The notes below the pieces were generated by a model, which saw only the letters and a list, made by a program, of their open reading frames with translations, was not told where the DNA came from and searched no databases. Positions 35,909 to 45,419 of a stretch of DNA of 64,000 nucleotides are shown here, piece by piece. The first letter of the stretch is position 1; each line of letters starts with the position of its first letter. The position numbers and the translations under genes are program-made. Origin of the DNA: Iodidimonas muriae (GTDB lineage Bacteria; Pseudomonadota; Alphaproteobacteria; Sphingomonadales; Rhodothalassiaceae); NCBI RefSeq assembly GCF_014647255.1, contig NZ_BMOV01000002.1:186001-250000 (forward strand), in the 5' to 3' direction.

Positions 35909-36556
35909 TCAGCCGGTTTTATCGGGATACCGACACAGATCCCGCACCAGACAACGGGCACAGTCGGGCTTGCGGGCCTTGCAAATATAGCGGCCATGCA
36001 AGATCAGCCAATGATGAGCGTGGCGCATATAGCGGGCGGGGATACGCTTTAACAGCCCATCTTCCACCGCCCGCGGCGTTTTCCCCGGTGCCAGCCCCAA
36101 CCGGTTGGCCAATCGGAATATATGGGTGTCCACGGCCATTGTCGGCTCGCCAAAAGCCACATTCAGCACCACATTGGCGGTTTTGCGCCCAACACCGGGC
36201 AGGGCTTCCAGGGCGGCGCGATCTTTTGGCACAGTGCCGCCATAATCATTTGCCAGTATTTTCGACAGGGCAAAGACGTTTTTCGCCTTGGTGTTGAACA
36301 AGCCGATGGTTTTGATGTGCTCCCGAATCCCCTCTTCACCCAGCGCACACATGGCCTGTGGCGTAGGGGCGGCGGCAAACAATCCTTTGGTGGCCTTGTT
36401 CACCCCGGCATCGGTGGCTTGGGCTGATAAAACCACCGCCACCAAAAGGGTAAAAGGGCTGGTATAGTTCAGCTCGGTTTGAGGGTGCGGATTGGCGGCT
36501 TCGAAACGCGCAAACAGCGCTTCGATATCGGCCTTGGGCATCAAACGGCTGGGCAT
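35909..36556 (-). CDS. nth: Endonuclease III (DNA glycosylase/AP lyase)
   Basis: Nth removes oxidised pyrimidines and nicks abasic sites. The helix-hairpin-helix LEALPGVGRKTANVVLNVA carries catalytic Lys125, the catalytic Asp is Asp143 (MAVDTHIFRLANR), and the [4Fe-4S] loop has Cys192, Cys199, Cys202 and Cys208 in C-x6-C-x2-C-x5-C spacing. At 215 residues it matches the family. It converges with the lipoprotein gene and is divergent from the DUF2244 gene. Confidence 0.96.
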   Translation of the reverse strand: MPSRLMPKADIEALFARFEAANPHPQTELNYTSPFTLLVAVVLSAQATDAGVNKATKGLFAAAPTPQAMCALGEEGIREHIKTIGLFNTKAKNVFALSKILANDYGGTVPKDRAALEALPGVGRKTANVVLNVAFGEPTMAVDTHIFRLANRLGLAPGKTPRAVEDGLLKRIPARYMRHAHHWLILHGRYICKARKPDCARCLVRDLCRYPDKTG

Positions 36557-36627
36557 GGCTTTGCTGGCTTCCTTGATGGGAGAATGACAAACAGCCCGAC
36601 CCTAAGCGCCTTGAGAAGGATTTGTCT

Positions 36628-37200
36628 ATGAACAGTCATAATCCCACGGCAAGCAAACTGGTCCAGGCCCTTCCCCTAAGCCGTAAAGAACGGCGCATGG
36701 CAGGGCTGGAAACAAACACCCCCTTGTGGTTCGACGCGGTGATCCGCCCGCACCGGTCTTTGGCCCCGCATAATTACCGGCTGATCCTTATTCTGGTGGC
36801 CGTCTTTTCTGCTTTGGCTGTGCTGCGGTTTCTAACCCTGAACGCCTGGCCGGTGGCGATCTTCTTTGTGCTGGATGCGGGAATGCTATGGGGGGCGCTG
36901 AAGCTGTCTTATGTTACAGCACGGGCGTTTGAAACCATCCAATTGACAGACAATATGCTGGTGGTCACCCGCGTCAGCTGGCGCGGCCATGTGCAAAACT
37001 GGGCCTTTCAGCCCGCATGGGTCGCTGTCGCTTTATTGGAAGATGAAAAGCCCGCCAAATCCGTGCGCGTAAAGCTGAGCGAACGGGACCGCCGGGTTTT
37101 TGTGGGAGAGGCGTTAAGCCCCATGGAGCGGCGGAGCTTGGCACAGGCCCTTATGGCCGCCCTTGAGCGCAAAAAAGCAGGCCGCCCGCCACTTATGTGA
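36628..37200 (+). CDS. DUF2244 domain membrane protein
   Basis: A 190-residue protein. Two adjacent hydrophobic helices (about 55-100, including NAWPVAIFFVLDAGMLWGAL) are followed by a soluble beta-rich C-terminus with IQLTDNMLVVTRVSWRGHV and a basic end. This is the DUF2244 pattern common in alphaproteobacteria, often next to nth. ATG 36628 has GAAGGA 7 bases upstream. The last 8 bases overlap the convergent protease gene. Function unknown. Confidence 0.85.
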   Translation: MNSHNPTASKLVQALPLSRKERRMAGLETNTPLWFDAVIRPHRSLAPHNYRLILILVAVFSALAVLRFLTLNAWPVAIFFVLDAGMLWGALKLSYVTARAFETIQLTDNMLVVTRVSWRGHVQNWAFQPAWVAVALLEDEKPAKSVRVKLSERDRRVFVGEALSPMERRSLAQALMAALERKKAGRPPLM

Positions 37201-38023
37201 CCTGGCAATAAACCTGCATCACCGCCCGGTTTTTTCGCAAGCGATTGCCGGTGGCGACGAAATCGCGTTCGGTCAGGCCTTTTGTGCTGGCGGGCTGCCC
37301 CTGATTGCCCCAGCGTTTCCCGGCATAATCCAGCATATCCAGCAAGGATGCGATGGGGGTTGTATAAATGCGCCCGCGCCGCACGGTAGACGCCACCGTT
37401 GAGCCCACCACCTGCCCCTGTGCATTGAACACCGGACCGCCACTGATTCCACCCAATGTGGCAAGGCTATCGGGGATGCGGGCACGCTCCGCCCAAATAT
37501 CGACGGGCTCCAGACGTTGAACATAGCCCCGCGTCCGCATCTGCCCCCCGCTCATTTTACGGGACATCACATCACCGGGTTTGCCGCCGGGAAATCCCAT
37601 ATGAAAGCCCAGATCCCCCCGCGCCGGAAGAGTATCAGCCCCTTGCAAAGAGATCTTGCCGAAAGGCCGGGTCTGCAGAACCGCAAGATCATAGTGCGGA
37701 TGCACCCAAAAATTTTGGACCCCGATGCCCTTATCGGGGCCGGTGAGCAGCGCCATGCGCTCACAATCGCGGGCCACATGGGCCGCTGTCAGCCACAGGC
37801 CCTGCCGCGAAATGGCATAGGCCGTGCCAACACTATTACCGGTTTTACGCGCCGCATTGATGGTTATGATGGTGCCGCGCAGCGAAGAGGGCGGCGGGGT
37901 AGGAGCTTCATAGCCCGGTGCCGGGCGTGGCCGCCGCTCCTGCGGTTCCCGATCTTCTATTTGCCAGACCACGATCAGGATCACGACCAAGGCATAACCG
38001 AGCAGTTCAAACCGGCGCAGCAT
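37193..38023 (-). CDS. Membrane-anchored trypsin-fold serine protease
   Basis: A 276-residue protein with an N-terminal membrane anchor (about residues 8-22), a Pro-rich linker (28-47) and a chymotrypsin-like domain. The catalytic triad is visible: His82 in LTAAHV, Asp112 in HYDLAVLQ and Ser194 in GGISGGPVF. There is no PDZ domain, so it is not a DegP/DegS type. Start chosen at ATG 38023; a TTG at 38032 would overlap the DUF350 stop by 4 bases. The catalytic domain would face the periplasm. Linked with DUF350 in a probable unit after dapB. Substrate unknown. Confidence 0.82.
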   Translation of the reverse strand: MLRRFELLGYALVVILIVVWQIEDREPQERRPRPAPGYEAPTPPPSSLRGTIITINAARKTGNSVGTAYAISRQGLWLTAAHVARDCERMALLTGPDKGIGVQNFWVHPHYDLAVLQTRPFGKISLQGADTLPARGDLGFHMGFPGGKPGDVMSRKMSGGQMRTRGYVQRLEPVDIWAERARIPDSLATLGGISGGPVFNAQGQVVGSTVASTVRRGRIYTTPIASLLDMLDYAGKRWGNQGQPASTKGLTERDFVATGNRLRKNRAVMQVYCQVT

Positions 38024-38028
38024 ATCCG

Positions 38029-38442
38029 TCAAACACTGATTGCGGCGGCATTGACCATGGCCGTGGCAAGTTTTGCACTGACAAGAAGAATGGCGGCGGC
38101 CATTTCGCCCCGTTCAATGCGCGCAGACAGATCCTTCAAAACCAGATCCATCACCCGAAATGCCAAAAGCTGGAGAACCAATGTCACCACGCCCCAAACC
38201 GCCATATCAACAACACTGACCGATCCGGCAAGCGTAAAGGCCAAGGGCAGGGAAAGGCCAAGAATTGCGCCACCAAGGCTGAGGCTGGCCGCAATATTTC
38301 CATCCCGAATCAGGGCCATTTCCTTATGGGGTGTCATCCACATATAAATGACCAGCCCAAGAACCAGAACGGCAAAACAGGTGGCGGACTGGGCAAGAAA
38401 ATCCGGCAGCCCCGCAATAAGGCTATCGATAACCATCGGCAT
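38029..38442 (-). CDS. DUF350 (YjfL-type) membrane protein
   Basis: A 137-residue protein with four hydrophobic segments: ATCFAVLVLGLVIYMWMT, a middle IAASLSLGGAILGLSLPLAF, VWGVVTLVLQLLAFRVMD and a C-terminal AAAILLVSAKLATAMV. This two-fold repeat is the DUF350/YjfL pattern, of unknown function though often found with stress or surface genes. The charged motif DLSARIERGEMAAAILL between the last two helices is family-typical. It lies 29 bases after dapB and 5 bases before the protease gene. Confidence 0.83.
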   Translation of the reverse strand: MPMVIDSLIAGLPDFLAQSATCFAVLVLGLVIYMWMTPHKEMALIRDGNIAASLSLGGAILGLSLPLAFTLAGSVSVVDMAVWGVVTLVLQLLAFRVMDLVLKDLSARIERGEMAAAILLVSAKLATAMVNAAAISV

Positions 38443-38471
38443 GAAATCCCCCCGTTTTCGCTGTCAGGCTG

Positions 38472-39275
38472 TCAGGCCTTCAGCCCCAACACATCCATCA
38501 TGTCATACTGTCCGGCCTTTTTGCCAACCAGCCATAACGCCGCTTTTACCGCTCCGCGTGCAAAGATCATACGGTCAAAGGCCTGATGCGAAAGCGTGAT
38601 GCGCTCCCCCGTGCCTGCAAAGAGAACCGCATGCTCACCCGCCACATCCCCGCCGCGCAGGGTGGCAAAGCCGATATGGCCTTCGGTACGCGGGCCGGTG
38701 ATCCCGTCACGCACCCGATCCGAATGGCTGGCAAGATCAATGCCCCGGCCTGATGCTGCCGCTTCCCCCAAAGCCAAAGCCGTGCCAGAGGGCGCATCCG
38801 CCTTATGACGGTGGTGCATTTCCAGAATTTCAATATCGAATTCCGGCCCAAGCGCCTGCGCCGCCTGCCGCACCAGAGCGTGCAAAAGATTGACACCCAA
38901 AGAGAAATTGGCCGCCTGCAACAGCGCGATATGCGCCGTTTCCTGATCCATCGCCGCTTGTTGGTCGGGATTAAAGCCAGTGCTACCCACAACAAGCGGT
39001 GTTTTATGCGTGGCCGCCAAACGGGCATGGGTCAGGCTGGCCTTGGGGGTGGTGAAATCAATCACCACATCGGATTGCGCGAATAAAGCAGAGGCATCAT
39101 CGCTGATGCGAAAATCAAGAGGCGTGCCATCAAGGGCCATCAACGCCCGCCCCACATCAGGAGAGCCGGGCCGCGCAACACCGCCGGACAGCACCGCTTC
39201 GGGACATTCCAGAACCGCTTTCAAAAGCGCCTGGCCCATGCGCCCACCGATCCCCAAAAGTCCAATTCTGATCAC
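38472..39275 (-). CDS. dapB: 4-hydroxy-tetrahydrodipicolinate reductase DapB
   Basis: DapB is the NAD(P)H-dependent reductase of lysine and diaminopimelate synthesis. The nucleotide-binding IRIGLLGIGGRMGQ at the N-terminus, FTTPKASLTHARLA and the catalytic EILEMHHRHKADAPSGTALA segment are all present. I prefer GTG 39275 (267 residues, AAGGGGG 5 bases upstream), which fits the family length. A TTG at 39317 overlapping the dnaJ stop by 4 bases would add 14 charged residues. It follows dnaJ, possibly in the same transcript. Confidence 0.95.
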   Translation of the reverse strand: MIRIGLLGIGGRMGQALLKAVLECPEAVLSGGVARPGSPDVGRALMALDGTPLDFRISDDASALFAQSDVVIDFTTPKASLTHARLAATHKTPLVVGSTGFNPDQQAAMDQETAHIALLQAANFSLGVNLLHALVRQAAQALGPEFDIEILEMHHRHKADAPSGTALALGEAAASGRGIDLASHSDRVRDGITGPRTEGHIGFATLRGGDVAGEHAVLFAGTGERITLSHQAFDRMIFARGAVKAALWLVGKKAGQYDMMDVLGLKA

Positions 39276-39313
39276 CGGCGCCCCCTTCTTGTCACGCTTT
39301 GGCTCTCTGTCGG

Positions 39314-40450
39314 TCAATCGGTCAGATCATCCCACAGACCCTTGACCTTACTGAAAAAGCCAGTGGATTGCGGCATATGTTTGTCGCCCAGCTCATCGGC
39401 CAAACCGCGCAGGGTATCTTTTTGCGCCTTGGTAAGATTCACCGGCGTTTCCACCGTGATCTCTATGATCATATCGCCATAGATCGGCGTGTTGATCTGC
39501 GGCATGCCTTTATTGCGCAAACGGAACTGACGCCCGGTTTGGGTGCCTTCGGGAATACGCACTTTGGCGCGGCCGCCGCCAAGAGTCGGCACTTCGATTT
39601 CACCGCCCAAGGTGGCTGTCAGCATGGAAATGGGAACGCCGCAATAAACCGTGGTGCCTTCACGCTCGAACACTTTGTGCGGGCGGATGGACAGGAAAAT
39701 ATAAAGATCGCCTGCAGGGCCGCCACGGAATCCGGCTTCCCCTTCGCCCGCAAGGCGGATACGGGTGCCTTCTTCCACACCGGCGGGAATTTTTACCGAC
39801 AATTGCCGCGTTTTTTCCACCCGACCCATGCCGTGGCAGCTTTTGCACGGGCTGGAAATCACCCGCCCCGCGCCCTTACAGCCCGGACAGGTACGCTCTA
39901 CCGTGAAAAAGCCCTGCGCCGTGCGTATTTTCCCTGCACCCTGACAGGCGGGGCACATTTCCGGGCTGGAGCCTTCTTCGGCTCCGGTGCCGGAACAATC
40001 GTCGCAAGAAACGCTGGTGGGCACTTCGATATTTTCGGTCACACCGTGAAAGGCGCTTTCAAGAGAAATTTCCAGATTGAAGCGCAGATCGGCACCGCGC
40101 CGTGCCGAGGATTGCCCCCGTCCGCGGCCACCGCCGCCGCCCATCATGTCGCCAAAGAATTGATCGAAAATATCTGAAAAGCTGTCCGTATCGAAGCCGC
40201 GCGCCTGTGCGCCACCGCCATGCCCATTTGCAAAGGCCGCATGGCCATAACGATCATAGGCCGCGCGCTTCTGATCATCCTTCAAGACGTCATAAGCCTC
40301 GCTGATTTCCTTGAAACGCTGCTCTGCGGCTTCATCATTGGGATTCCGATCGGGATGATATTGCATGGCAAGTTTGCGGTAGGCCCGCTTGATCGTCGCC
40401 CCATCCGAGCCACGCTCAACACCCAGTGTTTCGTAAAAACATTCAGTCAT
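39314..40450 (-). CDS. dnaJ: Chaperone protein DnaJ
   Basis: DnaJ is the J-domain co-chaperone that delivers substrates to DnaK. In 378 residues it has a J domain (1-70, HPD at 32-34), a Gly-rich stretch (about 75-120), four CxxCxGxG zinc repeats (about 135-210) and the C-terminal substrate-binding domains. The start [12 protein letters not shown] differs slightly from the usual AKRDYYEVLGV form. ATG 40450 has GGA 7 bases upstream. It follows dnaK after 119 bases containing hairpins. Confidence 0.97.
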   Translation of the reverse strand: MTECFYETLGVERGSDGATIKRAYRKLAMQYHPDRNPNDEAAEQRFKEISEAYDVLKDDQKRAAYDRYGHAAFANGHGGGAQARGFDTDSFSDIFDQFFGDMMGGGGGRGRGQSSARRGADLRFNLEISLESAFHGVTENIEVPTSVSCDDCSGTGAEEGSSPEMCPACQGAGKIRTAQGFFTVERTCPGCKGAGRVISSPCKSCHGMGRVEKTRQLSVKIPAGVEEGTRIRLAGEGEAGFRGGPAGDLYIFLSIRPHKVFEREGTTVYCGVPISMLTATLGGEIEVPTLGGGRAKVRIPEGTQTGRQFRLRNKGMPQINTPIYGDMIIEITVETPVNLTKAQKDTLRGLADELGDKHMPQSTGFFSKVKGLWDDLTD

Positions 40451-40547
40451 GCAACGATCCGTTCTGTTCTTTTCCAAAAGCCTGAAACAACGCCGCCGGC
40501 ATACCGTCTGGGACGGACACCGACGGCGCCTTTAAAGCTTTGGCTGT

Positions 40548-40563
40548 GCTTTGCTAACAAAGC
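40548..40563 (-). other. RNA hairpin in the dnaK-dnaJ gap
   Basis: GCTTTG and CAAAGC are perfect arms around a 4-base loop, 6 bases after the dnaK stop. There is no T-run, so transcription probably continues into dnaJ. It may protect the dnaK message end and lower the dnaJ level. A second GC-rich fold is possible near 40495-40530. Confidence 0.3.
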
Positions 40564-40569
40564 GCACGC

Positions 40570-42492
40570 TTATTTCTTGTCGTCGTCAACTTCTTCGAAG
40601 TCGGCGTCTACCACCTCTTCATCAGACGCCTTGGCGGCTGCATCGGCTTGCTGGGCATCACTGGCCGGCGCACCCTCGGCTTCGCCTTGCTGCGCCTTGT
40701 AAATGGCTTCACCCAACTTCAAAGAGGCCTGTGTCAGGCTTTCGGTCTTTTGCTTGATGGCATCGGCATCATTGCCTTCAAGCGCCGATTTCAGCTCTGT
40801 GACCGCCGTTTCAATGGCACCCTTTTCATCGGAAGACAGCTTGTCGCCATGTTCGGACAGGTTTTTCTCTGTCTGGTGAACAAGGGCTTCCGCCTGATTC
40901 TTGGCTTCCACCATTTCCCGGCGCTGCTTGTCTTCCGCCGCATGGGCTTCGGCGTCCTTGACCATCTGCTCGATATCCGCATCCGACAAACCACCCGAGG
41001 CTTGAATACGGATCTGCTGTTCCTTGCCTGTGCCTTTGTCTTTTGCCGACACATTGACAATGCCATTGGCATCGATATCGAAGGTCACTTCAATCTGCGG
41101 CACACCGCGCGGTGCAGGGGGCAAGCCCACCAGATCAAACTGGCCAAGCAGTTTATTATCGGCAGCCATTTCACGCTCGCCCTGGAACACCCGGATGGTC
41201 ACCGCACCCTGATTGTCTTCCGCCGTGGAGAACACCTGGGATTTCTTGGTGGGAATGGTGGTGTTGCGTTCGATCAAGCGTGTGAACACACCGCCCAGCG
41301 TTTCGATGCCCAAAGACAAAGGCGTCACATCGAGAAGCAGAACATCCTTCACATCGCCTTGCAAGACACCGGCCTGAATGGCAGCGCCAAGAGCCACCAC
41401 TTCATCGGGATTCACACCCTTATGAGGATCGCGGCCAAAGAAGGATTTCACCGTTTCATGTACTTTGGGCATACGGGTCATGCCGCCCACAAGCACCACA
41501 TCATCGATTTCACCAGCGGCAACACCGGCATCCTTCAATGCTTTTTTGCAAGGGTCCAACGTGCGCTTGACCAGGTCTTCCACCAGCGATTCCAGCTTGG
41601 CGCGGCTCAGCTTCATGGTCAAATGCTTCGGGCCGGACTGATCGGCTGTGATAAACGGCAGGTTCACTTCCGTTTGCGTGGCCGAGCTCAGTTCGATCTT
41701 GGCTTTTTCCGCCGCTTCTTTCAGCCGCTGCAAAGCCAGTTTGTCGCCGCGCAGATCGATGCCGTTTTCTTTTTTGAATTCGTCGGCAAGATAATCAACG
41801 ATACGCAGATCGAAATCTTCACCGCCAAGGAAGGTATCCCCATTGGTCGCTTTCACCTCGAACACGCCGTCGCCGATTTCCAGAATAGACACATCGAAGG
41901 TACCACCGCCAAGGTCATAAACGGCAATGGTTTTGCCTTCAGCCTTTTCAAGGCCATAGGAAAGAGCCGCAGCCGTCGGTTCGTTGATGATACGCAGAAC
42001 TTCAAGACCGGCGATTTTCCCGGCATCCTTGGTGGCCTGACGCTGGGCATCATTGAAATAAGCGGGGACGGTAATCACCGCCTGATCCACCGTTTCACCC
42101 AAATAGCTTTCGGCGGTTTCTTTCATTTTTTGCAAAATGAAGGCGGAAATCTGTGACGGCGAATATTTCTCGCCGCGCGCTTCCACCCAGGCATCGCCAT
42201 TGCCGGAATTGATGATGGAATAAGGCACCATCTCTTTGTCTTTGGTGGTGGTCGGGTCCGCAAAGGTGCGGCCAATCAAACGTTTGATGGCAAACAGCGT
42301 ATCCTTGGGATTGGTCACGGCCTGACGCTTGGCGGACTGGCCCACCAGCCGCTCGCCATCTTCCGTGAAGGCCACCATGGAAGGCGTGGTGCGCACACCT
42401 TCGGCATTTTCAATGACTTTGGGGTTCTTCCCCTCCATGACAGCCACGCAGCTATTGGTGGTGCCAAGATCGATTCCGATTACTTTACCCAT
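40570..42492 (-). CDS. dnaK: Chaperone protein DnaK (Hsp70)
   Basis: DnaK is the ATP-dependent Hsp70 chaperone. [20 protein letters not shown], the ATPase motifs [20 protein letters not shown] and [12 protein letters not shown], the interdomain linker [19 protein letters not shown] and the C-terminal [16 protein letters not shown] tail are diagnostic. Length 640 is typical. An RpoH-like promoter lies at 42654-42685, giving a 160-base leader, so dnaK has its own heat-shock start even though grpE is upstream. Several large plus-strand frames opposite it are shadows. Confidence 0.99.
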   Translation of the reverse strand: MGKVIGIDLGTTNSCVAVMEGKNPKVIENAEGVRTTPSMVAFTEDGERLVGQSAKRQAVTNPKDTLFAIKRLIGRTFADPTTTKDKEMVPYSIINSGNGDAWVEARGEKYSPSQISAFILQKMKETAESYLGETVDQAVITVPAYFNDAQRQATKDAGKIAGLEVLRIINEPTAAALSYGLEKAEGKTIAVYDLGGGTFDVSILEIGDGVFEVKATNGDTFLGGEDFDLRIVDYLADEFKKENGIDLRGDKLALQRLKEAAEKAKIELSSATQTEVNLPFITADQSGPKHLTMKLSRAKLESLVEDLVKRTLDPCKKALKDAGVAAGEIDDVVLVGGMTRMPKVHETVKSFFGRDPHKGVNPDEVVALGAAIQAGVLQGDVKDVLLLDVTPLSLGIETLGGVFTRLIERNTTIPTKKSQVFSTAEDNQGAVTIRVFQGEREMAADNKLLGQFDLVGLPPAPRGVPQIEVTFDIDANGIVNVSAKDKGTGKEQQIRIQASGGLSDADIEQMVKDAEAHAAEDKQRREMVEAKNQAEALVHQTEKNLSEHGDKLSSDEKGAIETAVTELKSALEGNDADAIKQKTESLTQASLKLGEAIYKAQQGEAEGAPASDAQQADAAAKASDEEVVDADFEEVDDDKK

Positions 42493-42653
42493 AAGTTTAA
42501 CCTTTTCCTTCAGCCGGTCCGGTGGGCCACATCAATGCACCCGCACAGACCCCCAATCAGGTTGATTTTGTTCATAAGACCGGACTGCGTCCTTTAACGC
42601 CCCGAGGTTAAAACACCCAAGAGTTAAAGAAGCAACATCCCGGCCCGCGCCCC

Positions 42654-42685
42654 TGCATATAGGGGCACTGTTTAAGCCCCGCAAG
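42654..42685 (-). promoter_or_regulatory. RpoH (sigma-32) type promoter of dnaK
   Basis: On the minus strand CTTG (42685-42682) is followed after 18 bases by CCTATATGCA (42663-42654). From memory the alphaproteobacterial RpoH consensus is CTTG, 17-18 bases, CYTATNTNNG; this matches except the last base. A second match of the same form lies before hslV (54118-54149). Confidence 0.7.
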
Positions 42686-42719
42686 TCAGTCTTGTTCCGC
42701 TTTTCGCAAACTTATTCGC

Positions 42720-43379
42720 TCAAGCGGTGGTATCCACACCTTGCGCCGCCTTCGGCGTACCGGCTTTTGCCACAGTCACCATGGCGGGGCGCAACAGACG
42801 ATCCCGGATCACATAACCGGCCTGATACACATCCACCACCGTCCCCGGCGCCTGGGCGTCGGTTTCCACTTCGGCCATGGCCTGATGGAAATTGTGATCG
42901 AATTTTTCGCCCTTGGGGTCGATGCGCTTGATGCCGTGCCGCTCAAAAGACGAAAGCAATTCCCGCTCGGTCAACTCCACGCCATCCACAAACACCTTCA
43001 AGGTGCCGTCCTCACGCGCCGACGCGGGCAAGGCATCAAGGGTGCGGCGCAAATTGTCGGAAACCGCCAACAAATCACGGGCAAAGCCGGAAATGGCATA
43101 GGCGCTGGCATCCTGCTTTTCCTTTGCAGTGCGCCGCAAGACATTTTCCACCTCGGCGCGGGCCCGCATGGTGGAATCGCGCAATGTCTCTATTTCGGCC
43201 TCAAGGGCTTCGATACGGGCTTTTTCGTCCGTCCCGCCCTGTTGCGGGTGGTCCTGCGCCGCATCCGCTTTCCCATCCGTTTCATGGGCGTCAGCTTTTC
43301 CGGTCGGCGCCGGGTTTGGCGCGTCCGTCATATTTTCAAAAGCAGTGTCCTGCCTGTTTTTCTCGTCCGATCCGCTCAT
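42720..43379 (-). CDS. grpE: Nucleotide exchange factor GrpE
   Basis: GrpE releases ADP from DnaK. The 219-residue product has an acidic, low-complexity N-terminus (about 1-50), a long coiled-coil helix (about 50-90, ARIEALEAEIETLRDSTMRA), a helical bundle and a C-terminal beta domain (FDHNFHQAMAEVE, TVVDVYQAGYVIRDRLLRPA). It lies between hrcA and dnaK. No RpoH-like promoter is seen in the 71-base gap from hrcA, so it is probably read from the hrcA promoter. Confidence 0.96.
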   Translation of the reverse strand: MSGSDEKNRQDTAFENMTDAPNPAPTGKADAHETDGKADAAQDHPQQGGTDEKARIEALEAEIETLRDSTMRARAEVENVLRRTAKEKQDASAYAISGFARDLLAVSDNLRRTLDALPASAREDGTLKVFVDGVELTERELLSSFERHGIKRIDPKGEKFDHNFHQAMAEVETDAQAPGTVVDVYQAGYVIRDRLLRPAMVTVAKAGTPKAAQGVDTTA

Positions 43380-43450
43380 AGCGTTCGACCGCCTCCAATT
43401 TTTTACACCAATGGCTACGTTAAAATCACAGCCGGGCCTTGGGTTTCATC

Positions 43451-44482
43451 TTATAAAAGCCGCCCGATAACCTTGGCTGTGTAATCCACCATCGGAATGA
43501 TCCGTGCATAATTGATCCGGGTTGGACCAATCACACCGATCACGCCAACGATCTTGTTGTCGCCCTTCATATAGGGAGAGACAACGAGGGAGGAACCCGA
43601 AAGTGAAAAAAGGTTGTTTTCAGAGCCAATAAAAATCTTCACACCTTCGGCATCGCGGGCCGATTCCAGCAGCCGCGTCAGTTCCTGCTTGGTTTCCAGT
43701 TCATCAAACAGCTTGCGAATACGCTCCAGATCCTCCAGCGCCCGCACATTTTCCAAAAGATTGCCGCGCCCCCGCACGATCAACGAAGAATTGCCATCCC
43801 CCGTCCATGTGGCCAGCCCCTCTTCCACCACCTTGCTGGTCAGCGCATCCAGTTCCGCCTGTTGCTGCGCCAATTCCCGTTCAATCACCAAACGCGCCTC
43901 TTCAAAGGTGCGGCCTTTGAAGCGGTTGCTCAGATAATTTCCCGCCTGCACCAAAGCAATGGGCGGCAAGCCCTTGGGGAGGGTGATGACCCTGTTTTCC
44001 ACCGCGCCATCTTCCGACACCACCACCACCAAGGCCCGATCCGGCGGAAGCGGCACAAATTCCACATGCCGCACTGGTGATTCGGTTTTGGGGGCCATCA
44101 CAAGGCTGGCACAATGGCTCAGTCCCGACAAAAGATTGCTGGCATCTGCCAACACATCTTCACGCCGCCGCCCTTGCCCTGCACATTGCACATCGATATT
44201 GGCGCGCTCTTCATCCGTGAGATTGCCGATTTCCAGCAAGCCATCCACAAACAGGCGCAGACCCAGTTCCGTGGGCACGCGACCCGCCGAAGTGTGGGGA
44301 GAATAAATCAGACCGGTTTCTTCCAGATCGGCCATCACATTGCGGATAGAGGCCGCCGAAAGATCGATACCGGGCTGGCGCGAAATGGTGCGAGACCCCA
44401 CAGGATCTCCGGTATCGAGATAGGATTCGACAATGGTACGAAAGATCGCGCGCGAACGATCGTTCAGTCTTCCGATCTGCAT
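43451..44482 (-). CDS. hrcA: Heat-inducible transcription repressor HrcA
   Basis: HrcA represses groESL through the CIRCE operator. The 343-residue product shows the N-terminal winged helix (SRAIFRTIVESYLDTGDPVG, AASIRNVMADLEETGLIYSP, PHTSAGRVPTELGLRLFVD) and the C-terminal GAF-like domain (VVVSEDGAVENRVI, IFIGSENN, VVSPYMKGDNKIVGVIGVIG). No CIRCE element (TTAGCACTC, 9 bases, GAGTGCTAA) is seen near any gene in this window, so its target is presumably groESL elsewhere. Divergent from rph. Confidence 0.96.
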   Translation of the reverse strand: MQIGRLNDRSRAIFRTIVESYLDTGDPVGSRTISRQPGIDLSAASIRNVMADLEETGLIYSPHTSAGRVPTELGLRLFVDGLLEIGNLTDEERANIDVQCAGQGRRREDVLADASNLLSGLSHCASLVMAPKTESPVRHVEFVPLPPDRALVVVVSEDGAVENRVITLPKGLPPIALVQAGNYLSNRFKGRTFEEARLVIERELAQQQAELDALTSKVVEEGLATWTGDGNSSLIVRGRGNLLENVRALEDLERIRKLFDELETKQELTRLLESARDAEGVKIFIGSENNLFSLSGSSLVVSPYMKGDNKIVGVIGVIGPTRINYARIIPMVDYTAKVIGRLL

Positions 44483-44516
44483 GATGTCGGTCCCGTCCTT
44501 TCTCCCTCGTCTAAAT

Positions 44517-44545
44517 CATGTAAGGGCCCCGACGCGCCTCGTCAA
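44517..44545 (-). promoter_or_regulatory. Candidate hrcA promoter
   Basis: On the minus strand TTGACG (44545-44540) and TACATG (44522-44517) are 17 bases apart. The -35 is strong, the -10 only fair. Start near 44510 would leave a leader of about 28 bases. The remaining part of the hrcA-rph gap (44546-44686) shows nothing further. Confidence 0.4.
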
Positions 44546-44686
44546 TCAAGGGGGTGGACGCCGCATGGCCGCACCGGCTAGACAACGGCTGGAAATCTTG
44601 GAAAACCACCGAGCATCCGCCGAACTGTCACCTCTGTCCCCTTGTCCCTTTTGCCGACAGTCCGGCCAATATTTTGGAGATGTCTT

Positions 44687-45406
44687 ATGCGCCCGTCCGG
44701 CCGTGCCCCCGATGAAATGCGTTCCTTGAGCCTTGAGCGCGGTTTTTCCAAACATGCCGAAGGGTCTTGCCTTGTGAAATTCGGCGACACCCATGTGTTA
44801 TGCACCGCCAGTCTGGAAACCCGCGCCCCCCATTGGTTGCGCGATACGGGCAAGGGCTGGGTAACGGCTGAATATGGCATGTTGCCACGCTCCACCCACA
44901 GCCGCATGGACCGCGAAGCCGCACGCGGCAAACAATCGGGCCGCACCCAGGAAATCCAGCGCCTTATTGGCCGGTCCTTGCGCGCCATCATGGAACTTGA
45001 AGGCTTGGGCGAGCGCCAGATCCGCATCGATTGCGATGTCTTGCAAGCCGATGGTGGCACCCGCACCGCCGCCATCAGCGGCGGTTTTGTGGCTTTGGTG
45101 GATTGCCTGCGCTATATGCGTGATGCCGGTTTGATCGAAACCCTGCCGATCCGCGAGCCGGTGGCCGCCGTCTCTTGCGGGCTTTATAAGGGCAATCCGG
45201 TGCTTGATCTGGATTATGATGAAGACAGCGCCGCAGAAACCGACGCCAATTTCGTGCTCACCGCTTCGGGCGGCATTGTGGAAATTCAAGGCACCGCTGA
45301 AGAAGCTCCTTTTTCCGAAGAACAGTTTTTGCGGTTGATGCGGTTGGCCCGCATTGGATGCGACCGCATCATTGCCGAACAAAAGCGCGTTTTGGGCCTG
45401 AAATAA
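44687..45406 (+). CDS. rph: Ribonuclease PH
   Basis: RNase PH is a phosphorolytic 3'-5' exoribonuclease that trims tRNA precursors. Typical blocks are [19 protein letters not shown] at the N-terminus, [29 protein letters not shown] and [18 protein letters not shown] [19 protein letters not shown]. The chosen ATG 44687 (239 residues) has GGAGA 7 bases upstream. It is divergent from hrcA and leads an rph-rdgB-hemW run, a frequent alphaproteobacterial order. Confidence 0.96.
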   Translation: MRPSGRAPDEMRSLSLERGFSKHAEGSCLVKFGDTHVLCTASLETRAPHWLRDTGKGWVTAEYGMLPRSTHSRMDREAARGKQSGRTQEIQRLIGRSLRAIMELEGLGERQIRIDCDVLQADGGTRTAAISGGFVALVDCLRYMRDAGLIETLPIREPVAAVSCGLYKGNPVLDLDYDEDSAAETDANFVLTASGGIVEIQGTAEEAPFSEEQFLRLMRLARIGCDRIIAEQKRVLGLK

Positions 45407-45419
45407 GGGAATAGAACAA

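Noticed and set aside
40648-42156. 502-residue plus-strand open frame opposite dnaK
   Set aside because: It is a shadow created by dnaK codon bias; the His/Phe-rich product resembles no family, and the same occurs opposite miaB (8663-9973).
44483-44686. CIRCE operator in the hrcA/rph gap
   Set aside because: Neither arm of the CIRCE repeat is present.
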